Below, piece after piece: positions 35,633-45,342 of a stretch of DNA of 64,000 nt. The translations under genes were made by a program, and so were the position numbers. The notes under the pieces were generated by a model, which made no database searches, was not told the origin of the DNA, and was given only the letters and a program-made list of their open reading frames with translations. Positions within the stretch are counted from its first letter, which is position 1; the number at the start of each line of letters is the position of its first letter. The DNA is from Pelagibacterium luteolum. GTDB lineage: Bacteria > Pseudomonadota > Alphaproteobacteria > Rhizobiales > Devosiaceae. Where the stretch lies: NCBI RefSeq assembly GCF_900100665.1, contig NZ_FNCS01000007.1:92359-156358 (forward strand), read 5' to 3'.

Positions 35633-37438
35633 ATGACTTCTCCCGCCCCGCAATCGACCCACAACCAGTTCGGCAATCTGCCCGAATGGGATCTGTCCGA
35701 CCTCTATCCCGGCGTTTCCTCGGATGCGCTTAAGAGCGATCATGCCTTTCTCGACACCGAGACCAAGGCGTTCGAGGCCGATTACAAGGGCAAGCTGGAC
35801 GATCTGGCCAAATCGGGCGGCCTCGTCGATGCCGTTCGCCGCTACGAAAAACTCGACGAAAAGTTCGGCCGCATCGGCTCGTTCGCTTATCTCAACTATG
35901 CCCAGAACACCGCCGATCCCGATCGCGTCAAATTTCTTGGTGACACGCAGGACAAGCTGACTTCGCTGTCCACCCGGACGCTGTTTTTCACGCTGGAAAT
36001 CAACCGCATCGACGACGCCGCACTCGACGCGGCGTTTGCGGCCAGCCCGGAGCTCGCGCACTATAAGCCCTGGTTTGCCGAGCTGCGCAAATCGCGCCCG
36101 TTCCAGCTCGAGGATCGTGTCGAAGAACTCTTCCACGACAAATACGTCACCGGCCACGCCGCCTGGAACCGTCTGTTCGACGAAACCATGTCGGGGCTGA
36201 AATTCGACGTTTCCGGCGAAACCCTCGGCCTCGAACAGACGCTCCATCTCCTCAGCGACAAGAGCGAGGACAAGCGCCGCGCCGCCTTCGACGCGCTGGC
36301 GAAAGTCTTCGCCGAAAACAAGCGCCTCTTCGTCCACATCACCAATGTGATGGCCAAGGACAAGGAAATCTCAGATCGCTGGCGCGGCCACACCGACGTC
36401 GCCGACAGCCGGCACTTGGCCAATTCGGTCGAGCGCGAAGTGGTGGATGCGCTCGAAAAGGCGGTCCGCGATGCCTATCCGCGCCTCTCGCACCGCTACT
36501 ACCAAATGAAGGCCAAGTGGTTCGGCAAGGACAAGCTCGATCCCTGGGATCGCAACGCGCCGCTCCCGACCTCCGACGATCGCGTCTTCGACTGGGAAAC
36601 CGCCAAGACCACGGTGCTCGACGCCTATGGCCAGTTCTCCCCAAAGCTCGCCGAGATCGCCCAGCCCTTCTTTGACAGCGGCTGGATCGATGCACCCGTG
36701 AAGCCCAACAAGGCCCCCGGCGCCTTCGCGCATCCCACGGTTACGACGGTGCACCCCTATCTGATGCTCAACTATATGGGCCGCACCCGCGACGTGATGA
36801 CGCTGGCCCATGAGCTCGGCCACGGCGTCCACCAGCGCCTTGCCGCCAGTCAGGGCGAGTTGATGGCCCCCACGCCCTTGACCCTTGCCGAAACGGCGAG
36901 CGTTTTCGGTGAAATGCTGACCTTCCGCGCCATTCTCGACAAGACAACCGATCCCAAACAGCGCTTCGCTCTGATCGCCTCGAAAATCGAGGACATGCTC
37001 AACACCGTTGTGCGGCAGATTTCGTTCTATACCTTCGAGCGCAAGGTCCATCTCGCGCGCCGCGAAGGTGAATTGCGCGCCGAAGAGCTTGATAAATTCT
37101 GGATGGAAACCTCGGCTGAAAGCCTGGGCCCCGGCATCAGCCTGCCTGACGAATACAAGTCCTTCTGGACCTATATTGGACACTTCATCCACGCGCCCTT
37201 CTACGTCTATGCCTATGCGTTCGGTGATTGCCTTGTGAACTCGCTCTACGCACAGTATGAAAAGTCCAGCGACGGCTTTGCCGAGCGCTATTTCGACATG
37301 TTGAGCGCTGGGGGCAGCAAGCACCATTCCGAACTTCTAGCGCCTTTTGGTCTCGACGCCCGCGATCCCGACTTCTGGGCGCTGGGCCTGTCCATGATCG
37401 AAAGACTCATTGACGAACTCGAACAAACTCAGCCCTAA
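35633..37438 (+). CDS. pepF: Oligoendopeptidase F (M3 family)
   Basis: A 601-residue cytosolic zinc peptidase. The HEXXH site lies in LAHELGHGVHQRLA at about residue 393, with the third ligand in LAETASVFGEM downstream. The N-terminal half is the all-helical M3B domain. It degrades oligopeptides of roughly 7-20 residues, which suits a cell with an Opp transporter. ATG at 35633 after GGAG starts the family sequence; an upstream frame extension is not typical. Confidence 0.92.
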   Translation: MTSPAPQSTHNQFGNLPEWDLSDLYPGVSSDALKSDHAFLDTETKAFEADYKGKLDDLAKSGGLVDAVRRYEKLDEKFGRIGSFAYLNYAQNTADPDRVKFLGDTQDKLTSLSTRTLFFTLEINRIDDAALDAAFAASPELAHYKPWFAELRKSRPFQLEDRVEELFHDKYVTGHAAWNRLFDETMSGLKFDVSGETLGLEQTLHLLSDKSEDKRRAAFDALAKVFAENKRLFVHITNVMAKDKEISDRWRGHTDVADSRHLANSVEREVVDALEKAVRDAYPRLSHRYYQMKAKWFGKDKLDPWDRNAPLPTSDDRVFDWETAKTTVLDAYGQFSPKLAEIAQPFFDSGWIDAPVKPNKAPGAFAHPTVTTVHPYLMLNYMGRTRDVMTLAHELGHGVHQRLAASQGELMAPTPLTLAETASVFGEMLTFRAILDKTTDPKQRFALIASKIEDMLNTVVRQISFYTFERKVHLARREGELRAEELDKFWMETSAESLGPGISLPDEYKSFWTYIGHFIHAPFYVYAYAFGDCLVNSLYAQYEKSSDGFAERYFDMLSAGGSKHHSELLAPFGLDARDPDFWALGLSMIERLIDELEQTQP

Positions 37439-37479
37439 AGGGGCAAATCCAAGGTCCACATTAGCCAGGGAAAGACTTA

Positions 37480-37653
37480 ATGGCCGACGAAATGGTTGTA
37501 TCCTATTCCGACAAACCCGTTACCGAGGCTCAGAAGGCCAAGGACTTCGAAGAACACGCCAAGACCTATGAAGCCTTCATGGGTTGGACCAAATGGGGCA
37601 TCATCGGCAATGTGATTTTGCTGATCGCCCTGTACTTCATCTTTATCCACTAG
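37480..37653 (+). CDS. aa3-type cytochrome c oxidase subunit IV (small)
   Basis: A 57-residue protein with an amphipathic N-terminal half (VTEAQKAKDFEEHAKTYEAF) followed by one membrane helix (WGIIGNVILLIALYFIFIH). This is the bacterial aa3 oxidase subunit IV family (COX4_pro_2), a single-helix subunit that surrounds the oxidase core. In many alphaproteobacteria it is encoded immediately before pntAA, as here. AGGGA precedes the ATG. Confidence 0.85.
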   Translation: MADEMVVSYSDKPVTEAQKAKDFEEHAKTYEAFMGWTKWGIIGNVILLIALYFIFIH

Positions 37654-37716
37654 CAATAGCAGCTCGACCCAAGGGGATGGTCTGCCATTGGTGTGGGCCA
37701 TGAGAGGGAAGGTTTC

Positions 37717-39207
37717 ATGAAAATAGCCGTAGTGCGCGAGCGCGTGGGTGGAGAAACCCGCGTCGCAGCGACGCCCGAGACAGTGACCCGGCTCATCGGT
37801 CTGGGCGCCACGGTCAGCGTCGAAAAAGGGGCAGGGGAAGCGTCTCGCATCCTCGACCAGCACTATAAGGACGCCGGCGCGTCCGTCGAGGCGACCGCCG
37901 CTGCCGCCATCAAGGGCGCCGACGTGATCCTTGCCGTGCGCCGCCCGGATGCGGCGACGCTTGCCGGTGCCGCCAAGGGCGCGTTGGTTCTCGCCATCGC
38001 CGATCCCTACGGCAACGAGCCGGCCCTGGCCGCGCTCGCCAAGGCGGGCGTCTCGCTGTTTGCCATGGAGCTGATGCCGCGCATCACCCGCGCTCAGGTC
38101 ATGGACGTCCTCTCGAGCCAGGCCAACCTCGCCGGCTATCAGTCCGTCATCGAAGCCTCGATGGTTTATGACCGCGCGCTGCCGATGATGATGACCGCCG
38201 CCGGCACCGTTCGCGCCGCGAAAGTCTTCGTCATGGGGGCCGGCGTTGCCGGACTTCAGGCTATCGCGACGGCCAAGCGCCTCGGCGCTGCCGTTTCGGC
38301 CACCGACGTGCGCGCCGCCGCCGCCGAACAGGTCGCTTCGCTCGGCGCCAAGTTCATCATGACCGACGCCCTCAAGGATGCCTCGGGCACGGGCGGTTAC
38401 GCCCGCGAGCTGACCAAGGACGAACAGGCCGCTCAGGCCGAACTCGTCGCCGGTCACATCGCCAAGCAGGACATCGTCATAACGACGGCGCTGATCCCCG
38501 GCCGTCCTGCGCCAAAACTGATTACCAGGGCCATGGTCGAATCCATGGCGCCGGGTTCGGTCCTCGTCGATCTGGCCGCCGAACGCGGTGGTAATATCGA
38601 ATTGACCGTGCCGGGCCAGACCGTCGTCCACAAGGACGTGACGATCATCGGGACGCTCAACCTTCAGGGCAAGATCTCGGCCACGGCTTCCCAGCTCTAT
38701 TCCAAAAACCTCTATGCGTTCCTCGAAACGATGATCGACAAGGACGCCAAGGCGCTCAAAATCGATTGGGAAGACGAACTGGTTAAGGCAACGCTTCTGA
38801 CCCGCGACGGCGCTGTGGTGCACACCAATTTCGCCGGTGCCGCCGCTGCCGCGCCGGTTACAAAACCGGCGGCTGGCAAAAAGCCTGCTGCTCCCAAAGC
38901 CCCAGCCAAGACCGGCGCCGTCAGCGCATCAGCCGCTGCCAAACCCGTTGTCGCGGAGACGCCGGCCCCAAAAACTGCTGCAAAGCCCAAGGCGCCCGCC
39001 AAGACCGGCGCCACCGGTAAGCCAGCAGCCGCCAAGGTCGCGACGGCTGGCGCGGTAGCGGTGCCTGCCGCAAAGCCGGCAGCACCCAAGGCTGCCGCAA
39101 AGCCTGCCGCCAAAGCGGCCGCGCCCAAATCGCCGGCCACCAAAAAACCTGCAGCGAAAAAGCCGGCAACCAAAACCCCGGCAGCCAAGACAGATGGAGA
39201 TGCATGA
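37717..39207 (+). CDS. pntAA: NAD(P) transhydrogenase subunit alpha 1, with long Ala/Pro/Lys tail
   Basis: A 496-residue subunit. Residues 1-373 are the soluble NAD(H)-binding domain [18 protein letters not shown], the [20 protein letters not shown] dinucleotide motif and the mobile-loop region. Alphaproteobacterial PntAA normally ends soon after this (about 380 residues). Here 120 more residues of low complexity follow, made almost only of Ala, Pro, Lys, Thr and Val, with PKAPAKTGA occurring twice. The enzyme couples proton flow to NADPH formation. The stop overlaps the pntAB start. Confidence 0.9.
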   Translation: MKIAVVRERVGGETRVAATPETVTRLIGLGATVSVEKGAGEASRILDQHYKDAGASVEATAAAAIKGADVILAVRRPDAATLAGAAKGALVLAIADPYGNEPALAALAKAGVSLFAMELMPRITRAQVMDVLSSQANLAGYQSVIEASMVYDRALPMMMTAAGTVRAAKVFVMGAGVAGLQAIATAKRLGAAVSATDVRAAAAEQVASLGAKFIMTDALKDASGTGGYARELTKDEQAAQAELVAGHIAKQDIVITTALIPGRPAPKLITRAMVESMAPGSVLVDLAAERGGNIELTVPGQTVVHKDVTIIGTLNLQGKISATASQLYSKNLYAFLETMIDKDAKALKIDWEDELVKATLLTRDGAVVHTNFAGAAAAAPVTKPAAGKKPAAPKAPAKTGAVSASAAAKPVVAETPAPKTAAKPKAPAKTGATGKPAAAKVATAGAVAVPAAKPAAPKAAAKPAAKAAAPKSPATKKPAAKKPATKTPAAKTDGDA

Positions 39208-39509
39208 TGGGCGGTGTTGTTGATCCCTTTTTCTTCTTTCTCTCGGTCTTCGTTCTGGCGATCTTTGTCGGCTATTATGTTGTCTGGTCGGTCACTCCCG
39301 CCCTTCACACCCCGCTCATGGCAGTGACCAACGCGATCTCCTCGGTGATCGTGGTCGGCGCGCTACTGGCTGTCGGCGTCAGCTCGATCGGTGAGCCAGG
39401 TCCGGCCCGTTGGTTCGGCTTTGTCGCGCTGATCCTGGCGTCGGTGAATATCTTTGGCGGGTTCCTCGTCACCCAGCGCATGCTGGCGATGTACAAGAAG
39501 AAGGGCTAG
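39204..39509 (+). CDS. pntAB: NAD(P) transhydrogenase subunit alpha 2
   Basis: A 101-residue membrane protein with three to four helices ([57 protein letters not shown]). It is the part of domain II that is separate in Rhodospirillum-type, three-subunit transhydrogenases. Two ATGs in a row (39204 and 39207) are possible starts. Confidence 0.92.
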   Translation: MMGGVVDPFFFFLSVFVLAIFVGYYVVWSVTPALHTPLMAVTNAISSVIVVGALLAVGVSSIGEPGPARWFGFVALILASVNIFGGFLVTQRMLAMYKKKG

Positions 39510-39514
39510 GGGAA

Positions 39515-40921
39515 ATGATCTCTGCAAATATCGCGGCCCTTCTGTATCTGATCGCAGGGGTCCTGTTCATCCTCGCGCTGCGGGGGCTGTCGTCGCCCAC
39601 CACGGCGCGGCGCGGCAACCGGTTCGGCATGATCGGCATGCTGATCGCCGTCTTGACCACGCTGGCCATCGCAGCGCCTACCGATCCGTTCTCCTGGGTT
39701 CTAATCCTCGGCGGCCTTGCCATCGGTGGCGGCATCGGCGCGTTCATCGCGCGCGGTGTGCCCATGACGGCCATGCCCCAGCTCGTCGCTGCCTTCCATT
39801 CGCTGGTCGGTCTCGCTGCTGTCTTCGTTGCGGCGGCAGCGCTCTATGCGCCCGTTGCCTTCGGCATCGGCACGCCTGAGCACATCCACGTCCAGGCGCT
39901 CATCGAAATGTCGATCGGCACCGCGATCGGTGCGTTCACCTTCACCGGTTCGGTGATCGCGTTCGCCAAGCTCGATGGCCGCATGAGCGGCAAGCCGATC
40001 CTGTTGCCGGCCCGTCACCTGATCCATATCGGTGTTGCCGCTGCCATCGTGGCCCTGGTCTGGTATTTCTCCGTCACCGGCGATACCCGCGCTTTCTGGG
40101 CCATCACCGTTCTGGCGCTGATCCTTGGCGGGCTGATGATCATCCCGATTGGGGGCGCCGACATGCCTGTCGTCGTTTCCATGCTCAACTCCTATTCGGG
40201 TTGGGCCGCCGCTGGCATCGGGTTCACGCTCGGCAACACTGCGCTGATCATCACCGGCGCGCTTGTCGGGTCCTCGGGCGCGATCCTGTCCTACATCATG
40301 TGCAAGGCCATGAACCGGAGCTTTATTTCGGTAATCCTCGGCGGCTTTGGCGGTGACGATGCCGCCGCTGCGGCCGGTGGTGTCGATGAGCGCCCGGTCA
40401 AGCAGGGTTCGGCGGAAGATGCCGCGTTCATCATGTCGAACGCCTCGAAAGTCATCATCGTCCCAGGCTACGGCATGGCCGTTGCCCAGGCTCAGCACGC
40501 GCTGCGCGAGATGGCCGATGAGCTCAAGGCCGCAGGCGTCGAAGTCAAATATGCCATCCACCCGGTTGCGGGCCGCATGCCGGGGCATATGAACGTGCTT
40601 CTGGCCGAAGCGAACGTTCCCTATGACGAAGTGTTCGAACTCGAAGACATCAACTCCGAATTCGCTCAGGCCGACGTGGCCTTCGTCATCGGCGCCAACG
40701 ACGTGACCAACCCCTCGGCCAAGACCGACAAGACATCGCCGATCTACGGCATGCCGGTCCTCGACGTCGAAAAGGCGGGCACGGTCCTCTTCATCAAGCG
40801 TGGCATGGCCGCCGGTTACGCCGGTGTCCAGAACGAACTCTTCTTCCGCGACAACACGATGATGCTGTTCGGCGACGCCAAAAAGGTCACCGAGACCATC
40901 GTCAAATCGATGCACCACTGA
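39515..40921 (+). CDS. pntB: NAD(P) transhydrogenase subunit beta
   Basis: A 468-residue subunit: about eight membrane helices of domain II, then the soluble NADP(H)-binding domain III with the motif IIVPGYGMAVAQAQHALREM and later FVIGANDVTNPSAKTDKTSPIYGMP. It completes the proton-translocating transhydrogenase. ATG at 39515 follows AGGGGA closely. A strong terminator follows at once. Confidence 0.94.
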   Translation: MISANIAALLYLIAGVLFILALRGLSSPTTARRGNRFGMIGMLIAVLTTLAIAAPTDPFSWVLILGGLAIGGGIGAFIARGVPMTAMPQLVAAFHSLVGLAAVFVAAAALYAPVAFGIGTPEHIHVQALIEMSIGTAIGAFTFTGSVIAFAKLDGRMSGKPILLPARHLIHIGVAAAIVALVWYFSVTGDTRAFWAITVLALILGGLMIIPIGGADMPVVVSMLNSYSGWAAAGIGFTLGNTALIITGALVGSSGAILSYIMCKAMNRSFISVILGGFGGDDAAAAAGGVDERPVKQGSAEDAAFIMSNASKVIIVPGYGMAVAQAQHALREMADELKAAGVEVKYAIHPVAGRMPGHMNVLLAEANVPYDEVFELEDINSEFAQADVAFVIGANDVTNPSAKTDKTSPIYGMPVLDVEKAGTVLFIKRGMAAGYAGVQNELFFRDNTMMLFGDAKKVTETIVKSMHH

Positions 40922-40927
40922 TCGATC

Positions 40928-40957
40928 AAAAGGGCCCTTCGGGGCCCTTTCTTTTTT
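40928..40957 (+). terminator. Intrinsic terminator of the pnt operon
   Basis: AAAGGGCCC and GGGCCCTTT pair around TTCG, followed by C and six Ts. Confidence 0.92.
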
Positions 40958-40982
40958 CCCGGCTCCTGCCAATGTCTAGGGC

Positions 40983-41606
40983 ATGGACACGCTCGGCCCC
41001 GCCACCATCGCCGCGTTCTTTGCGACCGCGATCGCCATCGAGCTGACGCCCGGGCCCAACATGGCCTATCTCGCCATTCTCGGCGTCGATCGGGGCAGGG
41101 CGCAGGGCCTCTTTGCCGTCGCCGGCGTCGCGCTGGGCCTTGCGGTTCTTGGCGCGTTGGCAGCTTTGGGGCTGGCAGCGCTAATCAGCGAGATCGACTG
41201 GCTCTATCAGGTCATCCGCTGGGCGGGCGTTCTCTATCTTATCTGGCTCGGCTATGATTGCTGGCGCGATGCCCGTCGGCCCATCGAACACCATGCCATG
41301 GGCGTCTCGAACTGGGTGTTCTTCCGCCGCGGTCTCATCACCAATCTCCTCAACCCAAAGGCCGCAGCCTTCTATCTCACAGTGCTGCCCAATTTCCTCC
41401 CCGACGGCGCCAGCGCCGAGGGCTTTGGCCTCCTCGCCGCCATCTATGTCCTTGCCGCAACGCTGGTTCATTCGGCAATCGTGCTCGGCGCTTCCGCCCT
41501 GCAGCCGTTGTTCGTGCAGCCGCAACACCGCCAAAGGCTCGGGCTTGTCTTCGGCCTCCTTCTCGTCGCCATCGCGCTCTGGATGCTGATCGCCACGCGC
41601 GGCTGA
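40983..41606 (+). CDS. LysE/RhtB-family translocator
   Basis: A 207-residue inner-membrane exporter with about six helices. The N-terminal signature ELTPGPNMAYLAILGVDRGRAQGL and FRRGLITNLLNPKAAAFYLTVLPNF in the middle are typical of LysE/RhtB proteins, which export amino acids. The substrate cannot be assigned. It begins 26 bases after the pnt terminator and needs its own promoter. Confidence 0.85.
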   Translation: MDTLGPATIAAFFATAIAIELTPGPNMAYLAILGVDRGRAQGLFAVAGVALGLAVLGALAALGLAALISEIDWLYQVIRWAGVLYLIWLGYDCWRDARRPIEHHAMGVSNWVFFRRGLITNLLNPKAAAFYLTVLPNFLPDGASAEGFGLLAAIYVLAATLVHSAIVLGASALQPLFVQPQHRQRLGLVFGLLLVAIALWMLIATRG

Positions 41607-41693
41607 AACCGCAATTGTTCTGGTTACACCGCTGTGCGTACTTGCCGATAGGGAACCGGGTCGCCATCTTGCGTTTAACGCAAAGGACGCCCT

Positions 41694-42338
41694 ATGACCC
41701 AATCGATCCGCATCGACCTTTTCACCGACATCGTCTGCCCATGGTGCCTCATCGGCACCGCGCGCCTCGATCAGGCTCTGGCGACACTTCCCGATGATGT
41801 CGAGGTCGAAATCCTCCACCACCCCTTTCTCCTTGATCCCTCGACCCCGGAAGCGGGCCAGAACACCAAAGAACGGCTGAGCGCCAAATATGGTGGCGAT
41901 ATCACCGCCATGCAGGCCCGTGTCGAAGCCGCCGCGCACGACGCCGGCGTGCCGCTCGACCTTTCCGTACAGCCTATGAGCTATCCGACGATCAAGCCCC
42001 ACACCCTGATCCGCCTCGCCGCACCGGAACAACAATACCCCCTGGCTAAGGCTTTCGCCGCCGCCTACTTCCTTGAGGGCCAGGACATCACCGACAACGA
42101 TCTCCTCGCCGATATCGCCGCCGCGCACGGCTATGATCGTGACGCAGCGGTCAAACTCCTCAATGACGAAACTGAAGCCGCCACCACCAAGGCCATGGCG
42201 GTTTCCGCCAGCCAGCAGGGCATCAATGGCGTACCGTTCTTCATCTTCAACAACCAGTTCGCCATCTCCGGCGGCCAGCCGCTCGACGTCTTTCAACGCG
42301 CCTTCCGCGTCGCGCTGGGCGAAGAAGCGTTGAACTGA
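41694..42338 (+). CDS. DsbA-family oxidoreductase, FrnE-like
   Basis: A 214-residue thioredoxin-fold protein. The active site CPWC sits in LFTDIVCPWCLIGTARLD at residues 15-18, and the cis-proline loop is GINGVPFFIFNNQF. There is no signal peptide, so it acts in the cytoplasm, like FrnE of Deinococcus. Likely roles are disulfide exchange or stress protection; the partner is unknown. It is transcribed alone. Confidence 0.87.
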   Translation: MTQSIRIDLFTDIVCPWCLIGTARLDQALATLPDDVEVEILHHPFLLDPSTPEAGQNTKERLSAKYGGDITAMQARVEAAAHDAGVPLDLSVQPMSYPTIKPHTLIRLAAPEQQYPLAKAFAAAYFLEGQDITDNDLLADIAAAHGYDRDAAVKLLNDETEAATTKAMAVSASQQGINGVPFFIFNNQFAISGGQPLDVFQRAFRVALGEEALN

Positions 42339-42358
42339 GTTCGCCAACCCACCGATCG

Positions 42359-42388
42359 GTCACCCCGGGACATGTGCCCGGGGGGCAG
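42359..42388 (+). repeat. REP-like palindrome, diverged
   Basis: GTCA followed by CCCCGGG and CCCGGGG around ACATGTG, then GGCAG. The layout agrees with the family at 25140 and 51803 although the arms differ. Confidence 0.5.
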
Positions 42389-42469
42389 CCTGCATTTACT
42401 CCAAGCGCCGTGCTGGACGATTAGCCCTTCCGGGCGCTATCACTGTGATAATTCGCAGAGAGGGCGTCC

Positions 42470-43276
42470 ATGCTCAAACGCATCGTTATCGGGGTCGTCG
42501 CCCTCGTGGTCATCGTCTATGGCGGGCTGCTTGCCTATCTTTATGCCAACCAGCGCGCCTTCTTTTTCAACCCGACCGGCGAAGTGTTCGACCCCGAACT
42601 GATCGGGCTCGACGCCGAGATCGTCACGATCCCAACCACTGAGAATGAAACCATCACCGGCTGGTACGCCCCGCCGGATGACGGCATGGACACCATCCTC
42701 TACCTCAAGGGCAATTCGGGCAGCTTTTCCTCCGAGCACGCGCGTTTTACGGCTTTTGTCGATGCCGGTTACGGGTTCCTCGCGGTCGATTATCGCGGTT
42801 TCCCGCTCTCGCCCGGCACCATCACCCAGGACAATATTCTCGCCGACGCCATCGCCGCCTTCGACTGGCTCGCGGAACGCCAGGACAGTATCGCGATCTG
42901 GGGCCGCTCGCTCGGCGCGTCACCCGCCGTCTGGGTGGCAAGCCAGCGCGACGCAGAGGCCCTGCTGCTCGAAACCCCGTTTTATTCCGCCGTCAGCGTC
43001 GCCGCAGAGCGCTACCCATATGCCCCCGTCGCCTGGCTGATGCTCGATCAGTTCCGCTCTAATGATTGGATCGCCGCCGTCGATGAACCCGTCTTTGTGG
43101 CGCACGGCACAGCCGACCGCACCGTCAGCGTCGGCAATGGCGAACGGCTTTACGCCGAAGTGCCGAACCCCTACGACATCTGGATCGAGGAGGGCGCCGA
43201 CCACGGTGATCTCTGGGCACGCGGGATCTGGGAGCGCGCCCAAGCGTTCTTTACGGACACACAGCAGGGAGGCTGA
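42470..43276 (+). CDS. Membrane-anchored alpha/beta hydrolase (BEM46/ABHD13-like)
   Basis: A 268-residue protein. An N-terminal helix (IVIGVVALVVIVYGGLLAYLY) anchors it in the inner membrane. The hydrolase domain has FLAVDYRGFPLSPG, the nucleophile elbow WGRSLGAS, VAHGTADRTVSVGNG with the aspartate, and the histidine in EEGADHGDLW. The physiological ester or thioester is unknown. A similar protein is encoded at 52738. It ends one base before the next gene's start. Confidence 0.83.
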   Translation: MLKRIVIGVVALVVIVYGGLLAYLYANQRAFFFNPTGEVFDPELIGLDAEIVTIPTTENETITGWYAPPDDGMDTILYLKGNSGSFSSEHARFTAFVDAGYGFLAVDYRGFPLSPGTITQDNILADAIAAFDWLAERQDSIAIWGRSLGASPAVWVASQRDAEALLLETPFYSAVSVAAERYPYAPVAWLMLDQFRSNDWIAAVDEPVFVAHGTADRTVSVGNGERLYAEVPNPYDIWIEEGADHGDLWARGIWERAQAFFTDTQQGG

Positions 43277-43277
43277 A

Positions 43278-43616
43278 ATGCCAAAATTTCTGGCGATCTA
43301 TACCGGCACGGCAAGTGCATCCGAAAAGGCGCAGGCCGAAGGCCGCGTCGATGAGGCGGCAGGCATGAAGGCCTGGGGCGACTGGATGATGAAAAACGAC
43401 AAATACATCCTCGACGCCGGCGGCCCCTTGGGCCGGACGCTGAAGGTATCCCCCGCCGGCATCACCGAGACCACCAACACAGCGGCCGCCTACATCATCG
43501 TGGACGCCCCAACCCTCGAAGACGCCGCCGAAATGTTCCGCGACCACGCCCACTTCACCCATTTCCCCGGCGAAGCCGTCGAAGTGATGCCCATCCTCGA
43601 CATGCCGGGGATGTAG
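43278..43616 (+). CDS. YCII-related protein
   Basis: A 112-residue protein starting PKFLAIYTGTASAS, with GGPLGRTLKVSPAGI and YIIVDAPTLEDAAEMFRDHAH, the ferredoxin-like YCII/DGPF fold. GGGAGG before the ATG fixes the start. Members are thought to be small enzymes or binding proteins using a conserved His/Asp pair; no function is proven. It is co-transcribed with the hydrolase. Confidence 0.8.
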   Translation: MPKFLAIYTGTASASEKAQAEGRVDEAAGMKAWGDWMMKNDKYILDAGGPLGRTLKVSPAGITETTNTAAAYIIVDAPTLEDAAEMFRDHAHFTHFPGEAVEVMPILDMPGM

Positions 43617-43641
43617 TCAGGCCAAGCCCATCCGCGCTGAA

Positions 43642-43768
43642 GGCCCCCCTCAACGGCCTGCCGGCCACCCTCTCCCCCAAGAAAGAGGGTTCAGTCTTGC
43701 CTTGATGCTAGTGGATAGGCACACCCTTCAAAAGCCGCCGTGCGACTCCCTCTCCCTTGGGGGAGAGG
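43642..43768 (+). repeat. Intergenic repeat, family 2, copy 1
   Basis: A 127-bp block sharing its order and most bases with 51611-51736: CTCAACGGCCTGCCGGCC, CCCTCTCCCCC, TCAGTCTTGCCT, then after a variable middle GCGACTCCCTCTCCCTTGGG. The CCCTCTCCC segments form imperfect hairpins. No coding frame. Same orientation as copy 2. Confidence 0.7.
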
Positions 43769-43805
43769 CCTGGGGTGAGCGGTCGTTGAAGCCCACCCCC
43801 ACACA

Positions 43806-43834
43806 GTAAAACGCCGCCCCGAGGGACGGCGTTT
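43806..43834 (-). terminator. Intrinsic terminator of rpsU
   Basis: On the minus strand AAACGCCG and CGGCGTTT pair around a GC-rich loop, followed by TACTG. The T run is short. Confidence 0.7.
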
Positions 43835-43866
43835 CAATGCAAATTCGTTCCAATATCGCAGAAAAG

Positions 43867-44088
43867 CTAGCGACGCGCTGTGGTGATACCTGCTTCGCGC
43901 TGAGCACGCTTACGAGCAAGCTTGCGGGCCCGGCGGATCGCCTCAGCCTTCTGCCGTGCCTTCTTTTCGGAAGGCTTCTCGTAATAGTTGCGCAGCTTCA
44001 TCTCGCGAAACACACCTTCGCGCTGCAACTTCTTCTTCAGCGCCCGAAGCGCTTGATCGACATTGTTATCGCGAACGACTACTTGCAC
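43867..44088 (-). CDS. rpsU: 30S ribosomal protein S21
   Basis: A 73-residue basic protein with [20 protein letters not shown] and [20 protein letters not shown], the S21 pattern. It binds the 3' end of 16S rRNA and helps translation initiation. I chose the GTG at 44088, which gives the family N-terminus (M)QVVVRDNN; a GTG nine bases upstream adds three residues. AAAGGG lies upstream. Confidence 0.95.
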   Translation of the reverse strand: MQVVVRDNNVDQALRALKKKLQREGVFREMKLRNYYEKPSEKKARQKAEAIRRARKLARKRAQREAGITTARR

Positions 44089-44241
44089 GCGGAACACCCG
44101 CCCTTTCAGTTAAATTTTCGGCTGATATCAAACGCCGTCGGTCAATAGGACGCTGGCGCCGACCGACACATGCCGGTCACCGTGGACGCGGTTGTTACCA
44201 GAAGAGTCGCGGTCTGTCCACTCTGGAGCCGCAGGAAGCGC

Positions 44242-45342
44242 TCAATTCCGGGCGTTCGGCAGTGTCACGAGATTGAGGTGCCCCATCTTGCGTCCGTCCC
44301 GCGCCTCGGCCTTGCCATAGACATGCGGCTGGAGACCTTTGGTCCCCGTGCGCTTCGCCGTATCGGCGATTTCGGCCCCGATGAGGTTCTCCATCACCAC
44401 GTCCGCCAGCCGCGTCGTATCGCCCAGCGGCCAGCCGCAAATGGCGCGGATGTGGTTCTCGAACTGGTCGGTGACACACACGGCCTGCGTCCAATGCCCG
44501 GAATTGTGCACCCGCGGCGCGATCTCGTTGACGAGCAGCTGCGGCGCATCCCCATCGGAGGCAACGAAGAACTCGACCCCCATCGTCCCGACATAATCGA
44601 GCGCACTCGCGATCTCGCCAGCCATAGCCCTGGCTTTTTCAGCAGCCGCGGCGGAAATCGATGCCGGCAGGGTCGAGGTCTTGAGAATATGGTCGACATG
44701 GACGTTTTCGGCCGGATCGTAGCTGACGATCGCTCCGTCGCGCCCGCGCACCACGATCACCGAAATTTCTCGCTCGAACCCGATAAAGCCCTCGAGAACC
44801 AGCTCCACCCCGCCGATCTCGCCAAAGGCGCGCTCGGCATCCTCTTGCGTGCGCAACGTCCGCTGCCCCTTGCCGTCATAGCCGAGCCGCGTGGTCTTGA
44901 GCACAGCGGGCAGGCCGATTTCGGCGATGGCCCTGTCCAGATCATCCCGGCGCGTGACCGCGCGATAGGGCGCAACGGCAATGCCTGCCTGGGTCAGGAA
45001 GCGCTTTTCCACGAGGCGGTCCTGGCTCACTTCCAGCGCGCGCGGCCCAGGGAACAGAGGCGTGTGCTCGGCAATCACCTTCGCCGTCGCCAGGGGCACG
45101 TTCTCGAACTCATAGGTCACGACATCGACGCCGCCGGCAAAGGCGCGGAGGGCCGCCACATCATCATAACCGGCCACGGTCTTGTTGGGGGTCACGTCGA
45201 AGGCCGGGCTCTCGGCGTCGGGGCAAAAGATATGGGTCTTCATGCCCAATTGGCTGGCCGCCAGCGACAGCATGCGGCCCAATTGGCCCCCGCCCAGAAT
45301 GCCGATGGTCGAGCCGGGCCGCAGCGGATGAAATTCAGTCAT
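44242..45342 (-). CDS. purK: 5-(carboxyamino)imidazole ribonucleotide synthase
   Basis: A 366-residue ATP-grasp enzyme of purine synthesis that carboxylates AIR on the amino group. The N-terminal [20 protein letters not shown]-grasp [14 protein letters not shown] and metal-binding EFFV...[15 protein letters not shown] segments are present. It overlaps purE by eight bases, and both act in sequence (PurK then PurE). A longer upstream frame lies within purE and is not used. Confidence 0.94.
   Translation of the reverse strand: MTEFHPLRPGSTIGILGGGQLGRMLSLAASQLGMKTHIFCPDAESPAFDVTPNKTVAGYDDVAALRAFAGGVDVVTYEFENVPLATAKVIAEHTPLFPGPRALEVSQDRLVEKRFLTQAGIAVAPYRAVTRRDDLDRAIAEIGLPAVLKTTRLGYDGKGQRTLRTQEDAERAFGEIGGVELVLEGFIGFEREISVIVVRGRDGAIVSYDPAENVHVDHILKTSTLPASISAAAAEKARAMAGEIASALDYVGTMGVEFFVASDGDAPQLLVNEIAPRVHNSGHWTQAVCVTDQFENHIRAICGWPLGDTTRLADVVMENLIGAEIADTAKRTGTKGLQPHVYGKAEARDGRKMGHLNLVTLPNARN

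Noticed and set aside
37477..38823. Long minus-strand frame opposite pntAA
   Set aside because: Shadow frame with His/Gly-rich composition; the plus strand encodes transhydrogenase.
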